From: Svornostia abyssi
GTDB taxonomy: Bacteria > Actinomycetota > Thermoleophilia > Solirubrobacterales > Solirubrobacteraceae
DNA length: 64,000 bases
Direction of reading: 5' to 3'
NCBI GenBank assembly: GCA_024666565.1
Contig: CP088295.1
Coordinates: forward strand, 620,001 to 684,000
A program made the translations under genes and the position numbers. This document shows, one piece after another, positions 15,870-23,224 of the stretch (position 1 is the first letter of the stretch; each line of letters starts with the position of its first letter). A model generated the notes under the pieces. That model did not search any database, was not told the DNA's origin, and saw only the letters and a list, made by a program, of their open reading frames with translations.

Positions 15870-16816
15870 TGCCGATCCGGCTCGGGACACGCGGCAGCGC
15901 GCTGGCGCTCGCACAGGCCCGCCATGTGGCGTCCTTGCTCGGCGACGAGGCCGAGATCGTGGAGATCACGACGACAGGCGACCGCCAGCGGGCGCTCGTC
16001 GACAAGGAGAAGTGGGTCAAGGAGCTGGAGCTCGCGCTGCTGGCCGGGGAGATCGACCTGGCCGTGCACAGCGCGAAGGACGTGCCGGGCGAGCTGCCCG
16101 ACGGCCTCACGCTGCTCGGGGCCCCGGCGCGGGCCGACGCCCGGGACGCGCTGTGCGGCGCGCCGTCGCTGGAGGCGCTGCCGGAGGGCGCCCTCGTGGG
16201 GACGAGCTCGCTGCGCCGCGCCGCGCAGGTGCTCGCCGCGCGGGAGGACGTGTCGGTCGTGGAGATCCGCGGCAACGTCGACACGCGGCTGCGCAAGCTC
16301 GCCGACGGCGAATGCCACGCGCTGCTGCTCGCCGCAGCCGGCCTGGAGCGGCTCGGCCGGGCGGACGCCGCCGACGCGCTGCTGGACTTCGTGCCCGCAC
16401 CCGGGCAGGGCGTGATCACCCTGGAGGGCCGGGCCGACGACGAGGCCGCGGCCGCCGCCGCGCGGGCGATCACCGACGCCGCCGCGTGGACCGCGCTGCA
16501 GTGCGAGCGCACCGTTGTGACCGAGCTGGGCGCGACGTGCCACACGCCCGTGGGCGCGCACGCGGTGCTCGACGGCGACGCGCTGACGGTGGACGTGTTC
16601 GTGGGCCTCCCCGACGGCGGCGCGTGGGTGCGAGACGCGGTGCGGGGATCGGTGAGCGATCCGCAGGAGCTGGGCCGCGTGGCCGCCGCGAGGGTGCTGG
16701 CGGCGGGAGGCGGCGACCTGCTCTCCATCGCGGAGGGCATGACGGCGCCGAACGGCAGATCGACGTCGCCAGAGCAACGTGGATCTGCCGTTGGGCCGGA
16801 TGGGGGTGGCGTGTGA
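15869..16816 (+). CDS. hemC: Hydroxymethylbilane synthase (porphobilinogen deaminase)
   Basis: A 315-aa enzyme that joins four porphobilinogens into hydroxymethylbilane. Motifs include GTRGSALALAQ, HSAKDVP, GTSSLRRAAQ and RGNVDTRL, with the dipyrromethane-cofactor cysteine Cys224 in ELGATCHTPVGAHA. GTG start. The last 25 residues (NGRSTSPEQRG...) are atypical low-complexity sequence lying over a perfect 11-bp inverted repeat. The family normally ends about there, so the tail may be a by-product of an RNA structure or an inserted element. Confidence 0.94.
   Translation: MPIRLGTRGSALALAQARHVASLLGDEAEIVEITTTGDRQRALVDKEKWVKELELALLAGEIDLAVHSAKDVPGELPDGLTLLGAPARADARDALCGAPSLEALPEGALVGTSSLRRAAQVLAAREDVSVVEIRGNVDTRLRKLADGECHALLLAAAGLERLGRADAADALLDFVPAPGQGVITLEGRADDEAAAAAARAITDAAAWTALQCERTVVTELGATCHTPVGAHAVLDGDALTVDVFVGLPDGGAWVRDAVRGSVSDPQELGRVAAARVLAAGGGDLLSIAEGMTAPNGRSTSPEQRGSAVGPDGGGV
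16751..16792. repeat. 11-bp inverted repeat at the hemC/cobA-hemD junction
   Basis: AACGGCAGATC at 16751-16761 and its exact complement GATCTGCCGTT at 16782-16792, with a 20-nt loop. It ends 20 bp before the GTG of cobA/hemD, inside the unusual hemC tail. It could be a translational coupling or mRNA-processing hairpin, or the trace of a small insertion. Confidence 0.5.
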
Positions 16817-18267
16817 CCGTCTATCTCGTGGGAGCGGGGCCCGGCGACCCCGGCCTGCTCACCGTGCGCGGGCTCGAGCTCATCCGCTCCGCCGACGTGA
16901 TCCTGCACGACAAGCTCATCCCCTGGGAGGCGCTGCGCGAGGCGCGCGCCGACGCGGAGCTCATCGACGTCGGCAAGATCGGCGGCGGCAAGCAGGTCCC
17001 GCAGGACGTGACGAACGCCCTCCTCGTCGAGAAGGGACAGGAGGGCAAAGACGTCGTGCGCCTGAAGGGCGGCGACCCGTTCGTCTTCGGGCGCGGGGGC
17101 GAGGAGGCGCAGGTGCTGCGCGCGGCCGGCATCCCGTTCGAGGTGGTGCCGGGCGTGACGTCGGGCATCGCCGGGCCCGCGTACGCCGGCATCCCCGTCA
17201 CGCAGCGGCACGTCAGCGCCGCCGTGGCGTTCGTCACGGGCCACGAGGACCCCAGCAAGCCGGACACCATGCTCGACTGGGCCGCGCTCGCCGCGTTCCC
17301 CGGCACCCTGGCGCTCTACATGGGCGTGAAGGCGCTGCCGCGGATCGCGTCGGCGCTCATCGAGCACGGCCGGCACGCGGACGAGCCCGCCGCCGTGGTG
17401 CAGCGCGGCACGCTGCCCGACCAGCGCACCGTCACCGCCCCGCTCGGCGAGCTCCCCGACGTCGCGAAGGCGGCGGGGATCAAGGCGCCGGCGATCATCA
17501 TCGTCGGCGGTGTCGCCGACCTGCACGACGAGATCGCCTGGTTCGAGGATCGCCCGCTGGCCGGCAAGACCGTCGTGGTGACGCGCGCCAAGGCCCAGGC
17601 CAGCGCGCTGGCCGACCGGTTCCGCGCCCTCGGCGCGGCGGTCATCGAAGCGCCCGCCATCGGGATCTCGCCGCTGCCCGTCGACCTGCCCGACCTGTCG
17701 TCGTTCGACCTGCTGTGCCTGACCTCCCCCAACGCGGTCGCGCGCCTGTTCGAGCTCATCCGCGACGCGCGCGACCTCGCCGGGCTGAAGATCGCCGTCA
17801 TCGGCCCGGGCACCGCCTCCGCGCTGCGCGACCGCGGGATCGAGCCGGACATCGTGCCCGAGCGGTTCGTCGGCGAGGGACTGCTCGAGGCGCTCGAGGG
17901 CGTCGACGTCCGCCGCGCGCTCATCGCCCGCGCCCGCGACGCGCGCGACGTCCTGCCCGACGGGCTGCGCGCCCGCGGCGTCGAGGTCGAGGTGCTCACC
18001 ACGTACGAGGCCGTCGCCGAGCCGCTGCGCGACGGCGTGCGCGAGGCCGCACTCGAGGCCGACTACGTGACGTTCGCCTCCGGCAGCTCCGGGCGGTACT
18101 TCTTCGACGCGGTCGACGGCGCGCGGCCGCAGGGCCGGATCGTCACGATCGGCCCGACGACGAGCGGCGTGCTGCGCGACCTGGGCGTCGAGCCGGACGT
18201 CGAGGCCGAGGTCCAGACGCCCGACGGACTCATCGCCGCGGTGCTCGCGGACGCCGCGCAGCGCTGA
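16813..18267 (+). CDS. Fused uroporphyrinogen-III C-methyltransferase / uroporphyrinogen-III synthase
   Basis: A 484-aa fusion. Residues 1 to about 245 are the SAM-dependent methyltransferase CobA/SumT (GAGPGDPGLLT, LKGGDPFVFGRGGEE, VVPGVTSGIA, PVTQR), which makes precorrin-2 for sirohaem or cobalamin. Residues about 250-484 are HemD (GKTVVVTRAKAQASALADRF, LTSPNAVARLF, TFASGSSGRYFF), which cyclises hydroxymethylbilane to uroporphyrinogen III. The GTG overlaps the hemC stop. This fusion is common in Actinobacteria and Firmicutes. It is the last gene of the mog-ccm-hem run. Confidence 0.94.
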   Translation: MTVYLVGAGPGDPGLLTVRGLELIRSADVILHDKLIPWEALREARADAELIDVGKIGGGKQVPQDVTNALLVEKGQEGKDVVRLKGGDPFVFGRGGEEAQVLRAAGIPFEVVPGVTSGIAGPAYAGIPVTQRHVSAAVAFVTGHEDPSKPDTMLDWAALAAFPGTLALYMGVKALPRIASALIEHGRHADEPAAVVQRGTLPDQRTVTAPLGELPDVAKAAGIKAPAIIIVGGVADLHDEIAWFEDRPLAGKTVVVTRAKAQASALADRFRALGAAVIEAPAIGISPLPVDLPDLSSFDLLCLTSPNAVARLFELIRDARDLAGLKIAVIGPGTASALRDRGIEPDIVPERFVGEGLLEALEGVDVRRALIARARDARDVLPDGLRARGVEVEVLTTYEAVAEPLRDGVREAALEADYVTFASGSSGRYFFDAVDGARPQGRIVTIGPTTSGVLRDLGVEPDVEAEVQTPDGLIAAVLADAAQR

Positions 18268-18312
18268 CGCGGGCGCTCAAGCGCCGCCGCGCGCATCCGA
18301 TTCACCCGAGGG

Positions 18313-19199
18313 ATGCGCCGCCTGCTCCCTGCCCGGAGGTTCGTGCCGTCGGTCGTCGCCGCGTTCGCCGCGACCGCGATGCTGGCCGTCCCTGCCCAGG
18401 CGCAGAGCTCCGCGCCGGTCATCACCATCGGGGACGCCACCGCCACGGAGACGGACGGCCCCGGCACCGAGCTGTCGTTCCCGATCACCGCCGACAACAT
18501 CACGGGCACGGTCACGCTCGCCGTCGCGACGCGCGCCGAGAGCGCCCTGGCCCCCCGACGACTTCACGTCGCGCCTGACCGTCTTCACCATCCCGAGCCT
18601 CGGCGGGCCGAACACCAACTACCGCTTCAACGTCCAACTCACCGGGGACCAGGTCTTCGAGCCGACGGAGACGCTGAAGGTCGTCTACCGGGTCATCCCG
18701 CCCGGAGAGGTGCCCCCGGTGTCCGGCCAGCCGGGCGTGGGCGGCACCCCCGATCTCGCTGCTGAGCCCGTGGCCGCCACCGGCACGATCGTCGACGACG
18801 ACACCCCCGCGAGCGCACCCGCCGCCGGGCCCGCCCCGGCGCCGAAGCCCGGCGCCGCCGGCGTCTCCGCCCGTCGGGGCCGCGTCGAAGCCGACGCTGA
18901 AGAACGTGGCGACGCTCCCGTCGACCAAGCAGTGCGTGAGCCGGCGGAAGTTCCGCATCCGGCTGCGCTCCCCGAAGGACGGCACGATCCAGTCGGCCAC
19001 CGTGAAGCTGCGCGGCAAGACCGTCGCGACCCGCAAGGGCAAGCGCGTGACCGCGCCGATCGACCTGCGCGGCCTGCCGAAAGGCACGTTCACCGTGGCG
19101 ATCCGCGTGGTGCTCACCGACGGGCGCGTCGTGACCGGCAGCCGGACGTACCGCACGTGCGCGCCGAAGCGCTCCGCGGCGAAGACCCCGAAGGTCTGA
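18313..19199 (+). CDS. Secreted Calx-beta-like protein, two frameshifts
   Basis: A signal peptide (VVAAFAATAMLAVPAQAQ) is followed by a Calx-beta-like domain: ITIGDATATETDGPGTEL near the start, FEPTETLKV, and a closing GTIVDDDTP. A Pro/Ala linker and a C-terminal beta domain (KQCVSRRKFRIRLRSPKDG ... RTYRTCAPKR) complete it. The frame breaks twice: one C too many in the C6 run at 18551-18556, and again at GCCCGGC 18847-18853, where GCCGGC would restore KPAPPASPPVGAASKPTLKN. With both fixed it is one protein of about 295 residues. Calx-beta domains often bind calcium; the role here is unknown. Confidence 0.7.
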
Positions 19200-19226
19200 C
19201 GGCCCGCCGCGCGACACTGTCGGGCC

Positions 19227-20021
19227 GTGCGCCCGATCACGTTCCTCTCCGACTACGGCCTGGACGACGACTTCGTCGGCGTCTGCCACGCCGTGATCGC
19301 CCGGGCCGCGCCGGACGCCCGGGTCATCGACCTCACGCACGGCGTGCCGCGTCACGACGTCCGCACCGGCGCGCTCGTGCTGCGGCGCGCGCTGCCCTAT
19401 GCGCCGCCCGGTGTGCACCTCGCGGTCGTCGACCCGGGTGTGGGCGGCGCCCGGCGGGCGGTCGCCATCCGCTGCGCTGAGGAGGACCGGCTCCTCGTCG
19501 GCCCCGACAACGGGCTGCTCGCCCTCGCCGCCGCGCGGTTCGGCGGCGCGTACGAGGCCGTCGACATCGGGCGCTCGCCGCACCGCCTGGAGCCCGTGTC
19601 GGCCACGTTCCACGGCCGCGACCTGTTCGCGCCGGTGGCCGCCGCGCTCGCGGCCGGCGCGCCCCTCGGCGACGCGGGCTCCTGGGTCGAGACGGACAGC
19701 CTCGCCACGCTCGACCTCCCCGCCCCCCGCCGTGACGGCGACGCGCTGGTCGCCCACGCGCTGGGCTTCGACCGGTACGGCAACGTCACGCTGGAGATCG
19801 CCCACGACTGGCTCATCGAGCACGGCCTGAAGGTCGGGCGCGCGCTCACCGTCAACGGCCATCCCGCGACGTACGGCTTGACCTTCGCCGACGTCGCGCC
19901 CGGCGCGCTCCTCGTCTACGAGGACGCGTATCGGACACTGGCGCTCGCGGTGAACCGCGGGAGCGCGCGGGAGCTGCTCGGCCTAGACCTCGACGACGAG
20001 CTGGTGATCACCCCCGCATGA
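19227..20021 (+). CDS. SAM hydroxide adenosyltransferase (DUF62 family)
   Basis: A 264-aa member of the S-adenosyl-L-methionine hydroxide adenosyltransferase family (DUF62), relatives of fluorinase and chlorinase that split SAM to adenosine and methionine. Motifs are FLSDYGLDDDFVG at the N terminus, VDPGVGGARR, VGPDNGLLALAA and FHGRDLFAPVAA. GTG start. The ATG of birA overlaps its stop by 4 bp. Confidence 0.9.
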   Translation: MRPITFLSDYGLDDDFVGVCHAVIARAAPDARVIDLTHGVPRHDVRTGALVLRRALPYAPPGVHLAVVDPGVGGARRAVAIRCAEEDRLLVGPDNGLLALAAARFGGAYEAVDIGRSPHRLEPVSATFHGRDLFAPVAAALAAGAPLGDAGSWVETDSLATLDLPAPRRDGDALVAHALGFDRYGNVTLEIAHDWLIEHGLKVGRALTVNGHPATYGLTFADVAPGALLVYEDAYRTLALAVNRGSARELLGLDLDDELVITPA

Positions 20022-20711
20022 ACGCGCTCTTCGGGAGCCCCCGCCTGCACCTGCGCGAGACGACGTCGACGAACGACCGCGCCCGCCAGCTCGCGATGGC
20101 GGGCGCGCCGCACGGGACCGTGGTGACGGCGTCGCACCAGTCCGCGGGCCGCGGGCGGCAGGGACGGACGTGGAGCGCGCCGCCGGGCCACGCGCTGCTC
20201 ATGACCGTGATCGTCCGCGAACCGCCGCGACTGCTCCCGCTCGTGGGCGCCGTCGCGATCGCGCAGGCGCTGGGCCCGGACATCGGCATCAAGTGGCCGA
20301 ACGACCTGCACCGCGACGGGCGCAAGGTGTGCGGCATCCTCGCCGAGGGCCGGCCCGCGGAGGGCTGGGCGGTGCTGGGCGCGGGGGTCAACGTCGCCGT
20401 GCGGGTCGAGGATCTCCCGCCCGAACTCCACGGGACGGCGGGCACGCTGGGTCGCACCCCGGCCGACGTCGAGCCGGTCCTCGCCGCGATCCTCGGCCGA
20501 CTCCAGCACTGGCTCGCCGCGCCGGTCCCCGGGCTGCTCGACGCGTGGCGCGCGCGCGACGTGCTGCGCAGGCGTGAGATCTCCTGGCAGGGCGGTCAGG
20601 GCGTGGCCGAAGGCATCGACGACGCCGGGGAGCTCCTCGTACGGCGCGAGGACGGGACCGTCACGGCGCTCAGCGCCCGGCGAAGTGCACTTGCGCGTGC
20701 AGACGCCCTGA
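20018..20711 (+). CDS. birA: Biotin-[acetyl-CoA-carboxylase] ligase (catalytic domain only), frameshifted at the end
   Basis: A short BirA without the N-terminal DNA-binding domain. Catalytic motifs TTSTND, GRGRQGRTWSAPPG, IKWPNDL and KVCGILAE are intact. It attaches biotin to acyl-CoA carboxylase carrier proteins. As sequenced the frame has no stop near the expected end. Removing one base from GCCCGGC at 20675-20681 restores the usual C-terminal strand (SAGEVHLRVQTP) and a stop at 20709-20711. The same correction gives a stop to the opposite-strand gene at 20670, supporting an indel error. Confidence 0.85.
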
Positions 20712-20988
20712 CGTGCACGACGACCCGGGTCGGGCGGGTCGGCTCCCCGAGGATGAGGAAGTCGCGGACCGGCCCGGTGCGCCCGCAGTACCCGCAGGCC
20801 AGCGACGCGGACACGGAGACGGGGGCGCCGGGCGCCAGCGGGGGCGCGTCGCAGTCGGGACAGGCCAGTGTCCCGGCCGCCAGCCGCGTGGACTTCCGCG
20901 CCAGGCGCTCCTCGTGCAGGCCCGGCGGGCCGTTCACAGGTTCGGGCTCGAGCGGCGAGGGCCCGTCGATGCCGCGATGCAGGCTCAC
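20670..20988 (-). CDS. Small zinc-ribbon protein
   Basis: GTG start at 20988. The protein has two CxxC pairs (LACPDC and LACGYC) about 24 residues apart, a classic structural zinc site. A tail (RDFLILGEPTRPTRVVVHVRA) follows. As sequenced the frame runs on to 20596 through the 3' end of birA; the one-base correction at 20675-20681 introduces a stop at 20670 and gives about 105 aa. It overlaps the end of birA by about 40 bp on the opposite strand. Function unknown. It is divergent from the phosphotriesterase gene. Confidence 0.6.
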
Positions 20989-21016
20989 CCCGCCGAGTGT
21001 ACGCTCCGGGCCTGGT

Positions 21017-21032
21017 CGTTGCGTACGCAACG
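21017..21032. promoter_or_regulatory. 16-bp perfect palindrome CGTTGCGTACGCAACG
   Basis: Lies in the 71-bp gap between the divergent zinc-ribbon gene and the phosphotriesterase gene, ending 27 bp before the GTG at 21060. The perfect two-fold symmetry fits an operator for a dimeric repressor of TetR or HxlR type. The HxlR-type gene at 22114-23109 is the nearest candidate. Confidence 0.55.
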
Positions 21033-21059
21033 AGTTTCCACCCAGCGGAAGGACCCGCC

Positions 21060-22127
21060 GTGCCGCACGTCATGACGGTCACCGGCCCGATCGCCCCCGA
21101 GGAGCTCGGCGCCACGATCACCCACGAGCACCTCCTCATCGACATGACGTGCTACTTCCCGCCGCCGGGGGATCCGTCGCTCGACGCGTTCGCCGAGGAA
21201 CCCGTCGCGCTCGACGCGCTGCACCGCATCCGGGTCGACATCAACGGCGTGCGCGACAACGTGCTGCTCACCGACCCCGACCTCGCGATCGAGGAGCTGC
21301 GCGCCCACGCCGACGAGGGCGGCGGGGCGGTCGTCGACGTGACGCTGGAGGACATCGGGCGCGACCCGCACGTGCTGCGGCGCGCGTCCGAGGAGACCGG
21401 CCTGCACGTCATCGCCGGGTGCGGCCACTACGTCCACCTCTCGCACCGCGCCGGGCTCGACGACGAGCCCGTGGAGTCCATCCACGCGCGGCTCGTCGCG
21501 GAGCTCACCGAGGGCATCGGCGACAGCGGGGTGCGGCCGGGGATCATCGGCGAGATCGGAGCCTCTGCCGACCTTCATCCCACCGAGGCGAAGGTCCTGC
21601 GGGCCGCCGCACGCGCTCACGCGGACACGGGGGTCGCGATCACCGTGCACCTCAGCCCGAACTCCGACAACGCCCACGAGGTGCTCGACCTCCTCGAAGC
21701 CGAGGGCGCCGACCTGCGCCGCGTCGTGGCCGACCACCTCGACATCAACCTCACGCGCTTCCGCGGTGACCTCGCGCGGGCCCTGGACTACCAGCGCTCG
21801 ATCGCCGCGCGCGGCTGCTTCCTCGAGTACGACACCTGCGGGAACTCCAGCTACAGCCCCAGCGCCATCGGCGACCCGCCGTTCTGGTTCGCGTCCGATC
21901 AGGAGCGCGCCATCGCCATCGCGCAGCTCTGCGAGGACGGCTACGCCGACCGGATCCTGCTCTCGCAGGATGTGTGCCACAAGACGGACCTGCGCCGGTT
22001 CGGCGGGGTCGGGTACGGCCACGTCATGCGCACGTTCCGCACCCACCTGCGGGAGGCGGGCGTCCCGGCCGCAGCCGTCGACGGATTCCTCCTCGACAAC
22101 CCGCGCCGGCTGCTTACGGTGCCGTAG
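21060..22127 (+). CDS. Phosphotriesterase-family amidohydrolase
   Basis: A 355-aa binuclear-metal hydrolase of the phosphotriesterase/aryldialkylphosphatase family, many of which act as lactonases. The N-terminal metal motif is THEH (His22, His24). IGEIGAS contributes near the bridging position, ITVHLS and VVADHLD supply metal histidines, and LLSQDVCHK carries the final Asp. GTG at 21060 follows GGAAGG; ATG at 21072 is an alternative. The 3' end overlaps the convergent HxlR gene by 14 bp. Confidence 0.9.
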   Translation: MPHVMTVTGPIAPEELGATITHEHLLIDMTCYFPPPGDPSLDAFAEEPVALDALHRIRVDINGVRDNVLLTDPDLAIEELRAHADEGGGAVVDVTLEDIGRDPHVLRRASEETGLHVIAGCGHYVHLSHRAGLDDEPVESIHARLVAELTEGIGDSGVRPGIIGEIGASADLHPTEAKVLRAAARAHADTGVAITVHLSPNSDNAHEVLDLLEAEGADLRRVVADHLDINLTRFRGDLARALDYQRSIAARGCFLEYDTCGNSSYSPSAIGDPPFWFASDQERAIAIAQLCEDGYADRILLSQDVCHKTDLRRFGGVGYGHVMRTFRTHLREAGVPAAAVDGFLLDNPRRLLTVP

Positions 22128-23109
22128 TCCGCGCGGCGAGCCCGCCGCCCTGCGCCGCGGCGAGCATCATCGCCATCGTGGCGTCGCCGTCGACCTTGAT
22201 GCGGCCCTCCTGCAGCGCGGTGACCGGGTGGTCGCGGCCGGTGCCCATCGCCAGGAACGTGTCGAGATCGCAGGTGACCGTGACGTCCGGGTCAGGGATC
22301 TCGCCCTCCCCGACGTCGAGGTCCTGGTCGGTGAAGCGCAGGTGGATCGCCCGGCCGTCGACGACGAACATCAGCGTGCCGCGCACCCCCGCGGCGTGCG
22401 ACGCGGCGAATGACGCGCGCACCGTGCCGAGCAGCCCGCCCGTCGCGTCGCCGGAGGCGTCGACGGGCACGCCGAGGATCGCGACGGAGCGCCGGCCGGC
22501 CTCGAGGTCGCCGGACAGCGTCATCCGGCCCGGCGCCACGGCCTCCTCAGGGGACAGCTGCTGTGACGCGACCGCCAGGAACGTCTCGACGTCGCTGACG
22601 ACGACGAAGCTCGGGTCCGCCGCCTCGCCTTCGCGGGCCGCAATCGTGCCGTCCTCGATATCGACGTGGAAGACCTCCCCATCGATGCGGTACTCGTAGC
22701 TCTCGTTCAGGCCCTGGGCCAGCTCGGGGCGGAAGCTCGCCTCGAGCGCCACCACGAGCCAGCCGAGCCGGAGCTGCTCGCCGGGCGGCGGGTCGCCGAG
22801 CAGGTTGCGGCCCCAGCGCACGAGCTCACGGACGACCGGGCGCAGTTCCTCGCCGAGCGGGGTGAGCTCGTAGACGGTGGCCGCGGAGGGCGGCGGCAGC
22901 GCCTTGCGCTCGACGACACCGGCGTCCAGCAGCCCGCGCAGCCGGGCGCTCAGCACGTTCGGGCCGATGCCTGGCAGCCCGGCCTGCAGGTCGGTGTAGC
23001 GCTTGGGCCCGAGGAGCAGGTCGCGCACGACGAGGAGCGCCCAGCGCTCGCCGACGACATCGAGCGCGCGTGCCGCGCCGCAGTACTGGTCATACGAACG
23101 CGTGCTCAC
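22114..23109 (-). CDS. HxlR-family regulator with C-terminal SCP2-like domains
   Basis: A 331-aa protein. Residues 1 to about 110 are an HxlR winged helix (YCGAARALDVVGERWALLVVRDLLLGPKRYTDL ... YELTPLGEEL). Two repeats follow, ending in VAPGRMTLSGDLEAGRRSVAILG and LQEGRIKVDGDATMAMML. They match the pattern of SCP2 sterol-carrier domains, with MFVVDGRAIHLRF and DPDVTVTCDLDTFLAMGTG in between. A lipid-like ligand may control DNA binding (inference). GTG start. Confidence 0.85.
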   Translation of the reverse strand: MSTRSYDQYCGAARALDVVGERWALLVVRDLLLGPKRYTDLQAGLPGIGPNVLSARLRGLLDAGVVERKALPPPSAATVYELTPLGEELRPVVRELVRWGRNLLGDPPPGEQLRLGWLVVALEASFRPELAQGLNESYEYRIDGEVFHVDIEDGTIAAREGEAADPSFVVVSDVETFLAVASQQLSPEEAVAPGRMTLSGDLEAGRRSVAILGVPVDASGDATGGLLGTVRASFAASHAAGVRGTLMFVVDGRAIHLRFTDQDLDVGEGEIPDPDVTVTCDLDTFLAMGTGRDHPVTALQEGRIKVDGDATMAMMLAAAQGGGLAARTTAP

Positions 23110-23224
23110 GGCCCCATGGAGCTTAGTCGCAGCGGGCGGGATCCCGCGAATATGACTTGCTGCGTCGCATCATCTGCTATCACTTCAGTAGTCCCGGAAT
23201 GGGCCGGGAGGGGAAGGGGAACGG

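Noticed and set aside
15086..17526. Very long open frames on the minus strand opposite hemA, hemC and cobA/hemD
   Set aside because: They are shadows of GC-rich coding sequence: Arg/Ala/Gly/His-rich, no domains, and fully overlapped by well-recognised genes.
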